Positions 1 through 10,000 of a stretch of DNA of 64,000 nt are shown here, in pieces. The DNA comes from CAZVFX01 sp964626565 (GTDB taxonomy: Bacteria > Myxococcota_A > UBA9042 > CAIXZC01): NCBI GenBank assembly GCA_964626565.1, contig CAZVFX010000014.1:1-64000 (forward strand). Direction: 5' to 3'. The notes under the pieces are model-generated. The model saw only the letters and a list, made by a program, of their open reading frames with translations, had not been told where the DNA came from and did no database searches. How positions within the stretch are numbered: the first letter of the stretch is position 1; each line of letters starts with the position of its first letter. Made by a program: the position numbers and the translations under genes.

Positions 1-64
1 TTTCACTATTCGGGCAATGTTGGAATCCGCTTGGAGGCTGTTGCCGGGCTGCGCAAGATACCCC

Positions 65-93
65 TTGACCGGGGGCGCTGTCGACGGCATACT
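65..93 (+). promoter_or_regulatory. Predicted sigma70 promoter for the TRAP operon
   Basis: TTGACC at 65-70, a 17-base spacer and CATACT at 88-93. Transcription would begin near base 100, just upstream of the ATG at 119. This supports 119 rather than the in-frame ATG at 17 as the start of the first gene. The -10 matches consensus at four of six positions only. Confidence 0.45.
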
Positions 94-118
94 CGACCTT
101 CGTTATGGGGGTGTGCGG

Positions 119-1060
119 ATGAGGTTCATCGATCCAGTTTTGCCCATCTTGCTCCTGCTGACGGGCTGTGTGACGCCGCGATTCATCGCGAACAACATGA
201 CCGACTCGGTGCGAGACATCAAGTCTGCGTTCTTCGCTGAGAACAGCCCGCAGCACGCCATGGCCGCCGGCCCCGGGCTGTTGATGCAGCTTGACGGCTT
301 TCTGGTGTCCGCACCGGAAAACGGCGATCTGCTGCTGTTGGGAGCGGAAATGAACTGCTCCTACGCAATGACTTTTCTGGACACCAGGGACCGTCAATGG
401 GCCGCGTCGCAGTATGCCAAGGGGCTGGGGTACGCGATTCGAAACGTGAAGTTGGAGAATTCCGAGTTGGGCAATGCGCTGGAAGCGGCTGACGAGGCCG
501 AGGTAGTGCGCCTGCTCGCTGACGCTGACGAGGAGCATCTGCCCGATCTCTTCTGGACCGCGTTGTGCTGGGGCGGATATATCAACGCCAGAATGGACGC
601 GGAGACTGCGGCGGATCTGCCCATCGTCGAGTCCCTCATCGGCTGGACAGTCGCCGTCAACCCCGAGTACTACTTCGGGGCGGGACATCTGTTTTACGGC
701 ATGCTTTTCTCCAGCCGCTCCAAGCTGCTGGGAGGCGATCTGGAGAAAGGCCGGGAGCACTTTGAGAAGGCCATCGCGATTACGAAGGGGAGTTTCCTGC
801 TGCCCAAGGTGATGTTTGCCCGCAGCTATGCGGTGAATAAGCAGGACGCCGAGCTGTTCGTGAGCTTGTTGAATGAAGTGGTGGCGGCGGACGTCGACTT
901 GCCGGAGTTGCGCATCGCCAATCGGGTGGCCGTGGCAGACGCCAGGGAGTTGCTCGAGAAGGTCGGCGACTATTTCCCGGACTGGCAGGAGCCTGTTGAC
1001 CCCGTCGAGGACGGCGACGGATTTGTCGAAGAAGATGCTGAAGACCTTGACCTGGACTGA
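119..1060 (+). CDS. TRAP transporter TatT-like lipoprotein
   Basis: A 313-residue predicted lipoprotein. The N-terminus is hydrophobic and ends in the lipobox LLTGC with Cys17, so signal peptidase II processing is expected. The body is helical and TPR-like (for example AAGPGLLMQLDGFL and the GDLEKGREHFEKAI repeat unit), and the last 25 residues are very acidic. It sits directly before a DctP-type binding protein and a fused QM permease, the arrangement known for tripartite transporters with a TatT TPR lipoprotein (Treponema pallidum TatT/TatP). TatT is thought to bind the substrate-binding subunit in the periplasm. An in-frame ATG at 17 exists, but the lipoprotein signal and the GGGGG-like ribosome site just upstream favour the ATG at 119. 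The substrate cannot be read from sequence. Confidence 0.8.
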   Translation: MRFIDPVLPILLLLTGCVTPRFIANNMTDSVRDIKSAFFAENSPQHAMAAGPGLLMQLDGFLVSAPENGDLLLLGAEMNCSYAMTFLDTRDRQWAASQYAKGLGYAIRNVKLENSELGNALEAADEAEVVRLLADADEEHLPDLFWTALCWGGYINARMDAETAADLPIVESLIGWTVAVNPEYYFGAGHLFYGMLFSSRSKLLGGDLEKGREHFEKAIAITKGSFLLPKVMFARSYAVNKQDAELFVSLLNEVVAADVDLPELRIANRVAVADARELLEKVGDYFPDWQEPVDPVEDGDGFVEEDAEDLDLD

Positions 1061-1078
1061 AATTCGGAGGTTCACGAT

Positions 1079-2086
1079 ATGAAGAAGACGCTATTCGCCG
1101 TTGTGGTCGTTACCCTGGCACTTTCCGTGGCCGGCGCCGCGGTCGCCAAGGACTACATCATCAAGATGGCCACCGTGGCGCCTGAAGGGTCGCTGTGGAT
1201 GAAAGAGATGCATAAACTGGACGAGAAGGTCCGGGAGAAGACTGACGGCCACGTGCAATTCAAGTTCTACCCCGGCGGCGTTGCCGGGGATGACAAGACC
1301 GTCATCGAAAAGATCAAGGGCGGCCAGTTCGCGGCTGCGGGTCTTACCGGCGTCGGTCTCGGCGAGATAGTGCCGGCCTACAGGGTTATGGAGATCCCGT
1401 TCACTTTCCGCAACTACGGCGAAGTGGACTATGTTCTGAAGAAGCTCTCCAAATGGTTCAAGAAGAAGTTCGAAGCCAAGGGTTTCAAGGTGCTGGGCTG
1501 GACCGACCAGGGTTTTGTCTACATGATGTCCAAAGTGAAGCTTGAGAGCTTCGACTCGGTGAAGACGGCCAAACCGTGGGTGTGGGATGTGGACCCTCTG
1601 GCTCACGCGGCGTTTGCAGCCTTCGGGATCAACCCGATCCCGCTTTCCATCGAGAACGTGGCCACCTCTCTGGACAGCGGCATGATCGACACCATCTACA
1701 TTTCTCCTGTCGCTGCCATCGCGATGCAGTGGTACCGCAAAGTCAACTACGTGGTGGACTTCCCCATCGTTGATGGCTCCGGGGCGATTCTCATCTCGAT
1801 GGAAGCTTTCGAAGCCATGCCGAAAGAGTACCAGGTGGTGTTGGAAACCGTTGCGGCCAAGTATCTTCGGTCCCTGTCGGTCAAGACCCGGAAGGCCAAC
1901 GACCGGGCGTATGCGAAATTGAAGAAGAAGGGGCTCACCGCCATGACTCCTTCGGACGCGGACGTCCGGAAATTCGTGAAGGCGGGCATAGAGGCCTCCG
2001 ACAAGCTGGCCGGTAAGCTGTACTCCAAGAAGCTGCTGAACAAGGTGAGAAGCCTGCTTGATGAATACCGAAAAAAGGGAAAATAA
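1079..2086 (+). CDS. TRAP transporter substrate-binding protein, DctP family (TatP-like)
   Basis: A 335-residue periplasmic binding protein. The first 23 residues are a Sec signal ending AVAKDY. The mature start (IKMATVAPEGSLWMKEM), the YPGGVAGDD segment and the later SLDSGMID and YISPVAAIA stretches follow the DctP plan. The length is normal for the family. A GGAGGT ribosome site lies just ahead of the ATG. The coding region overlaps the start of the permease gene by about 26 bases, so translation is probably coupled. It should deliver a solute, classically a carboxylate but unknown in the TatT subgroup, to the QM permease for sodium-driven uptake. Confidence 0.88.
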   Translation: MKKTLFAVVVVTLALSVAGAAVAKDYIIKMATVAPEGSLWMKEMHKLDEKVREKTDGHVQFKFYPGGVAGDDKTVIEKIKGGQFAAAGLTGVGLGEIVPAYRVMEIPFTFRNYGEVDYVLKKLSKWFKKKFEAKGFKVLGWTDQGFVYMMSKVKLESFDSVKTAKPWVWDVDPLAHAAFAAFGINPIPLSIENVATSLDSGMIDTIYISPVAAIAMQWYRKVNYVVDFPIVDGSGAILISMEAFEAMPKEYQVVLETVAAKYLRSLSVKTRKANDRAYAKLKKKGLTAMTPSDADVRKFVKAGIEASDKLAGKLYSKKLLNKVRSLLDEYRKKGK

Positions 2087-4682
2087 CAACTCCGACGGCG
2101 AGCCGGTTGTTGCCGGTCTGACCGGACGTATTGACGGGTGGCTCCAAAAGGCCGAGGGGTGGACCATCTTCGGGCTGCTGGTGCTGCTGGTGGTGCTGAC
2201 TTTCGTTCAGGTTGTGCTGCGCAATCTTCCGGGCAACCCGTCCGCGCCCTGGATCGACCTGGGGTCCCGGCTGGTGGTGCTGTGGGTGGGGCTTCTGGGG
2301 GCCAGCCTGGCGGTGGCCCGGGGCAAGCACATCAGCATCGATGTGGCGAGCCGCCTGTTGCCGCCTGGACCGATGAAGTGGGCCCGGGGCATCACCGGGG
2401 CTATGTCCCTGGTCGTGATTCTGGCCCTGGTTCACGCGTCCCTCGCCTTTACCATCGCGAAGCACAAGGCCGCGACCCTGCCCCTTTTCACCATCGAGGC
2501 CCTCGGGCTGTCGTTTCAGGAGTATTTCTTCACCGACTTCGTTCCGGTGATCTTTTTCGTCATGCTCTGGCACACCTGGGTGAAGTGGCGGGGAGGGCTC
2601 GGGGAAGGCAGGAAACAGCAGATTCTGGGGATCGTGGCCGGGGTCGCGGTGGTGGTCTCGCTGCTGCTCATAGTGGCCGCGGATTTTTCCTGGTGGATTC
2701 CGGCCGAAGGCAATGTGGCTGAGTCGACATTGGGGGCCGTGGTGTTGGGCTGGCCGCTGGTGTTCCTGCTTCTTTCCATCGGCCTGGCGCTCATGGGCGC
2801 CCCCCTGTACGTGGTCATCGCGGCCATCGCGCTTATCGGCCACTACGCGCTGGAAGACATTCCTGTTCAGAACTTCATCGCCGACGGCTATGGCGGATTC
2901 CGGAAGAGTACCATCTTTCTTGCAATTCCGTTGTTTACGCTGGCCGGCTACCTCATGGCCGAAGGGAACACGCCGAAGCGGCTGGTGGGGCTCTTTCGCG
3001 GGTTCCTCGGGTGGATGCCCGGCGGGGTCGCGATTGTCGCGCTCATCGCCTGCTCCTTTTTTACCGCGTTTACGGGCGCGTCGGGCGTAACGATCATTGC
3101 TCTCGGTGGGCTGTTGCTGCCCATTCTGCTGGCCGACAACTACCCTGAGAAATTCTCCCTCGGCCTGCTCACCACCGGCGGCAGCCGCGGGCTCATCTTT
3201 CCGCCCGCCATCCCGGTGTTCCTGCTGGCCATGATCATGGGACTCTCCTGGGATGCGGTTACCGCGACTGGCCCGTTCGGCAGCGCGGTGATGGATCGTG
3301 CCGCCCGCACCGAGCTGTGCCGGCAGCGGGTCACTGAACTCGAAGAGGAGCTGGCTCTTGACCGGGAGTTGTCTGCCGACGACGATGACGAGGCTCTCGA
3401 TCGCCTGCTCGATCAACGGTTGGGTGTGAAACCGGAGAAGCCGGCCGAGGAGGAGGACGGGCGGGACGAGTTTGAGATGGGGGATGACGAGACCTTCGAC
3501 GACGGTTCCGCCGAAGCTCCCGAAGAGGAACGAGACGAATTCGAGCTGGGCGATGACGAGACCATTGAGATTCCCGAGCCTGCGCCTGCAGCCGAAGAGG
3601 AACGAGACGAATTCGAACTGGGCGACGACGAGACCATCGAAGTCGCTGAACCTGCGCCAGTGGCTGACGAAGAGCGTGACGAATTTGAACTGGGCGACGA
3701 CGAGAGTATCAGCGACCAGCCGACGGCAGTCAGCGCGCAGCCCGGGGCTGCAGAAGTGTCATCGGAGGCCGGTGAGACGAAACCTGAGAGTGCTGAGCAG
3801 GGAGCCGAAGCCGCGGACCCGGAATCTGAAGCGGGTGGTGAAGCCACTATCTCCGTACCCAGCAGCAAGCAGATCTTCGCGGCAGGACTGATCCCCGGCC
3901 TGCTTATGGTGCTGGCCATTGCAGTATACTGCGTGATTGTCGGGCTGGGCGGAGGCGTGGTGCGTACCCGGTTTACTTTGGGCGGAGCCCGCCGGGCCTT
4001 GTGGTCCGCCCGGTTCGAACTGCCCATTCCCATCATTATCGGGGTCGGTATATTCGGCGGCTTCTTCACGCCCGCCGAGGCGGCCTCCGCCACTGCCGCG
4101 TATACGCTGCTCATGCAACTTGTGCTCTATCGGGATTTCGGTCTGCGCAGACTGAAGAACGCGTTTGTGGACAGCATGGTGCTGGTGGGTGGCATCCTCA
4201 TCATTCTCATTGCCGCCATGGGCCTGCTGAACTTCCTCGTCGTCGCCAAGGTGCCCGACCTGGTGCTTACCGCCATTGAGAACTTTGTGCCGGAGCGTCT
4301 TGAGGTGCTGGGTTTGTTCACGCTGCCTCGCAAGGTGATCTTCCTCCTCATGCTCAACGTCTTCCTGCTGGTGGTGGGTTGCCTCATGGACATCTTCTCC
4401 GCGATCCTGGTGGTGCTGCCGCTGCTGCTGCCCATTTCGTACCGGTTCGGGATTCACCCTGCGCATCTGGCCGTCATCTTCCTCACCAACCTGGAGATCG
4501 GGTACTCGACGCCGCCGGTGGGGATCAACCTGTTTGTCGCCTCGCTCAGGTTCGACAAGCCGGTGGTGAAGCTGTACGCCGCGTCGATAGCCTTCCTGGG
4601 CATCATGCTGGGCGGGCTGATGCTCATAACCTACTGGCCGGACCTGAGCCTCTGGCTGGTAAATGTGACCGGGATACAATGA
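2061..4682 (+). CDS. Fused TRAP permease DctQ-DctM with a large acidic insertion
   Basis: An 873-residue membrane protein. Residues 20-180 are a four-helix DctQ-like small subunit; about 210-873 is the DctM-like large subunit with GASGVTIIALGGLLLP, a TTGGSRGLIFPPAIP motif, FTPAEAASA and a C-terminal STPPVGINLF motif. Between the PPAIP segment and the next membrane segment (AAGLIPGLLMV) lie about 200 extra residues (402-601) that are highly charged. These include a coiled-coil-like stretch and four tandem copies of RDEFELGDDE (bases 3462-3710). Ordinary DctM proteins have only a short loop there. ATG 2061 is preferred over the adjacent TTG 2058; AAGGTGAG lies upstream. The stop overlaps the next ATG by four bases. 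Confidence 0.88.
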   Translation: MNTEKRENNNSDGEPVVAGLTGRIDGWLQKAEGWTIFGLLVLLVVLTFVQVVLRNLPGNPSAPWIDLGSRLVVLWVGLLGASLAVARGKHISIDVASRLLPPGPMKWARGITGAMSLVVILALVHASLAFTIAKHKAATLPLFTIEALGLSFQEYFFTDFVPVIFFVMLWHTWVKWRGGLGEGRKQQILGIVAGVAVVVSLLLIVAADFSWWIPAEGNVAESTLGAVVLGWPLVFLLLSIGLALMGAPLYVVIAAIALIGHYALEDIPVQNFIADGYGGFRKSTIFLAIPLFTLAGYLMAEGNTPKRLVGLFRGFLGWMPGGVAIVALIACSFFTAFTGASGVTIIALGGLLLPILLADNYPEKFSLGLLTTGGSRGLIFPPAIPVFLLAMIMGLSWDAVTATGPFGSAVMDRAARTELCRQRVTELEEELALDRELSADDDDEALDRLLDQRLGVKPEKPAEEEDGRDEFEMGDDETFDDGSAEAPEEERDEFELGDDETIEIPEPAPAAEEERDEFELGDDETIEVAEPAPVADEERDEFELGDDESISDQPTAVSAQPGAAEVSSEAGETKPESAEQGAEAADPESEAGGEATISVPSSKQIFAAGLIPGLLMVLAIAVYCVIVGLGGGVVRTRFTLGGARRALWSARFELPIPIIIGVGIFGGFFTPAEAASATAAYTLLMQLVLYRDFGLRRLKNAFVDSMVLVGGILIILIAAMGLLNFLVVAKVPDLVLTAIENFVPERLEVLGLFTLPRKVIFLLMLNVFLLVVGCLMDIFSAILVVLPLLLPISYRFGIHPAHLAVIFLTNLEIGYSTPPVGINLFVASLRFDKPVVKLYAASIAFLGIMLGGLMLITYWPDLSLWLVNVTGIQ
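3462..3710 (+). repeat. Four in-frame acidic repeats (RDEFELGDDE)
   Basis: Four copies of an acidic motif, RDEFEMGDDE then three of RDEFELGDDE, about 22-25 codons apart and separated by Pro/Ala/Glu linkers. They lie inside the DctM insertion. Repeat copies share DNA as well as protein sequence, as expected from tandem duplication. Confidence 0.85.
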
Positions 4683-5257
4683 GCCTGTTCGGAAACAGAA
4701 AGAAGCTTCGCACCGAAGCGATGACCCGCTGGCAGTTGGTGGGGTTCCTGTTGATCTTTCTGGCGGTGATCGAAGTGCTGGTCGCGTTCTTTGGCTCATA
4801 TGACAACGCGTTCGCGGCGCTGTTCTTCGATGAAGAACTGGTGGCGGCGAGGCTGGCCGAAGTGCACCCGTTCACCGATTGCTTCGAACGTGCCTGCAAC
4901 GATGATCAGATCAGAGCGCGTTTCGACAGTTCCTCAGTGAGAAAATTCGACGAATGGTGTGCCGGCGCGGCCACTTTCCGTTCGGCCCGGGACACCGCTT
5001 CGGCAGTAGCGCTGCTCAAGGCTTCCAATATGCATTTTGGGCGGGTGTGCGATAAGCTGTTCAACGCGGGCGGCGCCCCTGCCGAAACGAGCCTCGAATT
5101 CCAGAGGGCTTATTGCGAGCTGAAGCCTATGCTCGAGGACATCGCGAGCGAAGCTGCGAGCGCCCGTTTCAACCAATTCCTGGTAGGCCTGCTGTTTCTA
5201 GTCGCCGGCATCCTCTTCCTGGTGTTCGGCCGGCAGCCTGCCGGCCGGGAGAAGTAG
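4679..5257 (+). CDS. Two-TM membrane protein of unknown function, TRAP operon
   Basis: A 192-residue protein I do not recognise. It has one membrane helix near the N-terminus (QLVGFLLIFLAVIEVLVAFF, about residues 17-36) and another near the C-terminus (FLVGLLFLVAGILFLVFG). A soluble segment of about 125 residues lies between them and contains five Cys (for example FTDCFERAC, EWCAG, RVCDK). The ATG overlaps the permease stop as ATGA, so it is very likely co-translated with the TRAP permease. Disulfides in the loop and a role as an accessory transporter subunit are inferences from topology and position. An upstream in-frame ATG at 4379 lies inside the permease gene and is rejected as the start. 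Confidence 0.75.
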   Translation: MSLFGNRKKLRTEAMTRWQLVGFLLIFLAVIEVLVAFFGSYDNAFAALFFDEELVAARLAEVHPFTDCFERACNDDQIRARFDSSSVRKFDEWCAGAATFRSARDTASAVALLKASNMHFGRVCDKLFNAGGAPAETSLEFQRAYCELKPMLEDIASEAASARFNQFLVGLLFLVAGILFLVFGRQPAGREK

Positions 5258-5271
5258 CCGCGGAGATACCG

Positions 5272-6996
5272 ATGAGGAATCTTGCCTGGCCTGCGCTGAT
5301 GGTGATTTGCATCTCATTCCACTCCTGCAGTAAGAAGCCCGACGAAAAGGTGCGGGAGCCTGCGGTCTCGGGGAGTTTCTATCCTGAACAGGCTGATGTG
5401 CTGGAACGGAAGGTCGACGAGATGCTCACCAGGGCGCGGGAAACTCAGCCCCGGCCGACACCGGTTCCCGGGGGGACGGCAAAACCAGCCGCCGCCTCTG
5501 AACCGAAAACGGTTCAAGGCGCACCTGCGAAGGCTGCCCCCGCCGTCGCCAACGACAAAGTAAGGCCGGCTGCCCTGGCAGGGTCCTGGTACGACGGTGA
5601 GGCGGAGGCCCTGGCTGGAAGGGTAGGCAGTTTCCTGGGCCTGGCCGGAGGAGGGAAGTTGGGCGGCTATCCCATGGCGCTGATCGTGCCCCATGCCGGC
5701 TACCGATTCTCGGGGCAGACCGCGGCCCACGCATATCTCCACTTGAAAGGGCGCACCTACGCGCGCGTGTTCCTCCTCGGGCCTTCTCATCGGGCGGCCT
5801 TCAGGGGGGTGAGCCTGCCCCGGGCCACCCACTATCAGACTCCGCTGGGAAAGGTGCCGTTGGATACCGGAACTGTCGCTGCGCTGGAAAAGGAAGAGCT
5901 GTTTCAGTATCACCCTTCGGCTCACGCGCAAGAGCACTCGCTGGAGATCCAGCTACCCTTCCTGCAGCAGGTGCTGGGCGATTTTCAACTTGTCCCCATG
6001 CTGGTCTCAAGAGCAGGTCCCGAAGAAGTGAAGGCCGTTGCCGGAGTGCTGAAGAGGTTCGTGCGTCCCGGCGACCTGGTGATAGCGTCCTCGGATTTTA
6101 CCCACTGGGGTGGCCGGTTCTCGTACCAGGGGCCGCCGGGAGCAACTTTCGGCGCGGCGGAAGCGCCCCGGCAGTTGGAGGAGCTTCTCAGGGCAGCCTG
6201 GGAGGAGATTCGAGCGCGAGATCTCGATGGCTTTTTCGAACACAAACGACGAACCGGCGACACCATTTGCGGCTTCCTTCCCATTGCGGTTCTTCTCGCC
6301 CTGCTGCCCTCCGAGGCCGCACCTCACCTCCTTGCCACCGACACGTCAGGCAATCTCACAGGACAGTGGGACAGTTCGGTGAGCTATCTGTCAGCCGCAT
6401 TCACAGGGTTGTGGCCCTACAATGCAGTGGACGGCGCCGGCGCACTTACGGAAGGGGAGAAGGCGGACCTCCTCAAGTTCGCCCGCGCGACGGTGGACAG
6501 CTATGTGAGGACTCAGGAAAGACCTTCGGCCGAGGAGGTCGGAATCAAGGTGACAGAGCGCATGGAGGAGAACTCCGGTGTGTTCGTGACCCTGAAAAAG
6601 CGCGGCCAGTTGAGGGGATGTATCGGCACCATCCCGCCGGTGAAACCGTTGCTGCAGGCGGTGTCGGACAACGCGGTGAACGCGGCCCATTTCGATCGTA
6701 GATTCCGGAAGGTGGTCGAGAGTGAACTGGGGGAGCTTACGGTTGAGGTCTCGGTGCTGACTCCGCCCGCACCCATCGACGATTGGCGAAAGATCATCCT
6801 AGGCAAACATGGCATTCTGCTGGGCAAGGGGCGTTCCCGGGCCGTCTACCTGCCTCAGGTGGCGCCTGAGCAGGGCTGGACTCTCGAAGAGACCCTGACC
6901 CACCTGGCCAAGAAAGCTGGTCTTGGACAATCGGGCTGGCGCGACGGCGCCTCGTTCGAAGTGTTCGAGGCGATAGTCTTCCACGAGAACGAGTAG
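5272..6996 (+). CDS. AmmeMemoRadiSam system protein B-A fusion (Memo + AMMECR1), lipoprotein-like
   Basis: A 574-residue protein. A hydrophobic N-terminus ends FHSCSKK, which looks like a weak lipobox. Residues 98-385 are a Memo (system protein B) domain with VPHAGYRFSG, LGPSHR and DTICGFLP, so the His, His and Cys equivalent to the iron-binding residues of human MEMO1 are present. Residues 397-574 are an AMMECR1 (system protein A) domain with the signature LRGCIG near 448. A Memo-like N-terminal motif occurs twice: REPAVSGSFYP at 28 and RPAALAGSWYD at 98. No radical SAM partner is adjacent. The ATG at 5272 is 14 bases after the previous stop. Secretion or lipidation would be unusual for this family; a cytoplasmic product from a misread signal is the alternative. 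Confidence 0.88.
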   Translation: MRNLAWPALMVICISFHSCSKKPDEKVREPAVSGSFYPEQADVLERKVDEMLTRARETQPRPTPVPGGTAKPAAASEPKTVQGAPAKAAPAVANDKVRPAALAGSWYDGEAEALAGRVGSFLGLAGGGKLGGYPMALIVPHAGYRFSGQTAAHAYLHLKGRTYARVFLLGPSHRAAFRGVSLPRATHYQTPLGKVPLDTGTVAALEKEELFQYHPSAHAQEHSLEIQLPFLQQVLGDFQLVPMLVSRAGPEEVKAVAGVLKRFVRPGDLVIASSDFTHWGGRFSYQGPPGATFGAAEAPRQLEELLRAAWEEIRARDLDGFFEHKRRTGDTICGFLPIAVLLALLPSEAAPHLLATDTSGNLTGQWDSSVSYLSAAFTGLWPYNAVDGAGALTEGEKADLLKFARATVDSYVRTQERPSAEEVGIKVTERMEENSGVFVTLKKRGQLRGCIGTIPPVKPLLQAVSDNAVNAAHFDRRFRKVVESELGELTVEVSVLTPPAPIDDWRKIILGKHGILLGKGRSRAVYLPQVAPEQGWTLEETLTHLAKKAGLGQSGWRDGASFEVFEAIVFHENE

Positions 6997-7014
6997 GCAG
7001 AACGCAACAGGCCT

Positions 7015-7057
7015 CGAATTGAGAATTGGTAATTGAAAATTGGTAATTGGTAATTGA
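7015..7057. repeat. Degenerate tandem heptamer repeat (AATTGG type)
   Basis: About six seven-base units of the form NAATTGR (GAATTGA, GAATTGG, TAATTGA, AAATTGG, TAATTGG, TAATTGA). They form an AT-rich island between two GC-rich genes. The period of seven and the sequence resemble the short tandemly repeated heptamers known from intergenic DNA of other bacteria such as cyanobacteria. The last unit contains both the in-frame TAA and the TTG start of the next gene. Confidence 0.85.
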
Positions 7058-10000
7058 GACTCGCTTCTCTAGCTTTTTTTCTCGGTTTCTTCTCCCTGGC
7101 ATGCCAGACCCTGGTCTTCCGGGAGCACCTGCTGGTTTACTCCGGCAACGAACTGGGAGCGGGCGTATTCTTCGGCTCGTGGATGCTGTGGATCGCAGTG
7201 GGCGCGGTGGCCGGACGGTTCGGCCCCTTACAGCGCCCCGTCGTGCATGCGCTCCTGTTGCTTTCCTATCCCGTGGCGTTCGCCGCACAACTGTACTTCA
7301 CCTGGTCACTCAGGGATTTTGCCCAGGTAGCCAGTACCGAACTGTTCCCGCTGGTCGACCTGGTGCTGTGGACGTTTGTGGCCGGCTTCCCGGTGAGTTT
7401 CTGCACGGGCCTGTTGTTTACCGCCACCGCACGTCGCCTGACCCGGGAGTCCGGGGTGGGTGCGGGGCGGGGGGCCGCGACCGTGTATGGGTTGGAGGCG
7501 CTGGGTAGTCTGGCTGCCGGAGGTGCGGTGACGGTGGCCCTGTTGCTGGGCGCGCCGACCCCGTACCTGCTTGTCTCCGTGTGTCTGTTATGGGAGGTCG
7601 GCGCCGCCTGGTTTTCGTTTTCCAGACGGCTTAGCGTTGCCGCCTGTGTGCACGGGGCAGTGGCGGCGCTGGTAGTCATCGGCCTGGCCACCGGTCTGCC
7701 CGACGCTCTGGAACGCACTCGTCGACAAGCGTTGCCGGTCCCGGCAGGAATGGAGATTATCGAGAGCATCGATACCCCGTATCGCAACGTTACGGTGGCC
7801 CGCGCCGGGACCGCAACGGTGCTGTTTTCCAACGGTGAGATGGCCTCCTTCATGCCCGACCGTATTGGCGCGGCCAACCGCGCTGCGGTGCTGTACGCCA
7901 TGCATCCCCGGGCCTCCCGTATCCTGGTGCTGGGCCTGGGCGCGGAGTCGCTGGTGTGCCAACTGGCCCGGGGTCCGGCCGCGGAACTGGTCTACGTGGG
8001 AGTTGACTACGTTTTCAGCCGTGTTGTGAGCAGGCATTCGCCGCCCGAGTTGACCCGCTGTCTGTCCGATCCTCGGGTGAAGTTGACTGTCGAGGATCCC
8101 CGGCGGTTTCTGGCCGCCGGGAACGACCCCGCGCTCTTCGACCTGGTTATTCTGGCCGCGGGCGAGCCGCGCACTGCCGGCGCGGCCCGGTTCTACTCCC
8201 TGGAGTTTTTTGAGCAGGTGAAGGCCCGGTTGGCGCCTGACGGGGTTTTTGCCCTTCAGATCACGGTAACGGAGAATGTGCTCCGGGGGGCGGCCCTGCT
8301 TTATGCCGGGGCCGTCTATTCAACCCTCGCGGTAGCCTTTGCCGAAGTGGAGATCACCGGTGGTGAGAGTATGGGGATCTTCGCTTCCCCGAACCGGGGT
8401 GTGGTTTCCTCCGACCCGGACGAACTGGCGACGCGTTTCGCACCGCTCGCACACTATTTTCCGGAGTTCCCGGAGACCGCCTTCGCCACCCTGTTCGAAA
8501 ACGCGCGCATCAAAGGAAGAAAAGAGGCACTGGAGCGGGGCTCGGTTGCGTCGGTGTCTCGGGACGTAGCCCCCAGCGTCTTTCTCTTGAGCTTGCTGGC
8601 TGCGCACAGCCGCTCGGAACTGTTGCCGCTCGTCGCAAAGGCCAGACGCGGGGCTGAACCGGTCTTCCTTGGCATCCTCCTGGCGCTGATTCTCGCCGTT
8701 TTCTTGAGCCCGGGCCGGGGTGCCCGCGAAAGGGGGCGTTTTTTGCCGGGGTTTGCCATCTTCGCAGCCGGCTTTTCGGCCATGGCGGGGCAATTGGTGA
8801 TTGTGCTGGGTTACCAGGCTGCATTTGGCTCGCTGTTTGCGGAATTTGGTCTGCTCAACGGGACGTTCATGCTGGGGCTTTTCATCGGCTCCTTCGTGCT
8901 CGGCCGCCTGATCAGTGGCCGGCGGGCGCCTTTGATTTCTTCCGCGGGGCTGGCGCTGGCTTTGGGCGCAGGCTGGTTGTTTGTGGGGGCGGAGCCCGAG
9001 GTATCGGAGTGGCTGCGCCGGGCTTGTTTCGGCGCCTCGCTGGCCCTCGGGATGTGGACCGGCTGGACCCTGGCCGCCGCGACCGCTGAGTTGGAAGATT
9101 CCGGCCTGGGTGCGGGGGGCGCTGCGGCCTACCTGGAAGGCCTTGATCATCTGGGAGCGATGGTGGGCGGCCTGGTTTGCGGCCTGGTGTTCGTTCCCCT
9201 CCTGGGGCTCGACACGGCCTTGCTGCTTTCCGCAGGCCTGGTGGCCACCGGCCTGGCTCTTCGAGTGACCAAGCTGGTAGTGGGGTCCGGTCGTGGGATT
9301 CAGGCAAGATTGCCGGTGCCGGCCCTTCCCATCCGGAACCTGCTGCTGTTCATTGTGTTGGCCACCGGCTGTTGCGCCCTGCTGTTGTGGAACGAGGCGC
9401 GGTCTACAGGTTCCGGCCAACCCCTTCACCGGGGTCATGGCGCATCGGTGCGCGTCGACACCGGGACGGCTGAGTCCACGACTGGTCCCCGGGAAGGTGA
9501 CCTGACGGTGTCGTCCTTTCAATTTGCTCCTGAGGTCGAAGGTTGGGCGGGCCCCATGGAACTTCTCGTCACCCTGGACCCCAACGAGAGGGTTGTCGGG
9601 GTACGTCTGGGGCGCCATTTGGAGACTCCCGAATACGTCTACGGCATCGACCGGTGGTTCGCCACTTTCAAGGGGTTGGACGCGGTGAGTCTCCGGCATG
9701 GCGGAGAAAAAGGGGCGGCCGTTGTCGACGCGCTGACCGGCGCGACGGTTACCGGGGTAGCAAGTGTTGAGATCGTGCGGAGAGTGGGGCGGGAGTTGCG
9801 CCGTCTGCGCACCGGCGAAACGCCCCCGGAGGCTTTGCCGCCGGCCTCGGCCCGCGCTTCGCCACCGACGTCCACTTCGTTGTTGCCGTGGCTGGCCGCA
9901 CTGCTGTTGGCGGTGACGGGTGCCGCGTTCTATCTCTCCGGCCGGTGGCGGCCACGGCTTGTACTGTTAGTGGCCGTTGTTGCCGTCGGCGGTGTGATGT

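Noticed and set aside
1935..3416. Open frame on the minus strand (493 codons) opposite the TRAP permease
   Set aside because: Low-complexity His/Gln/Arg/Gly composition opposite a clear membrane protein.
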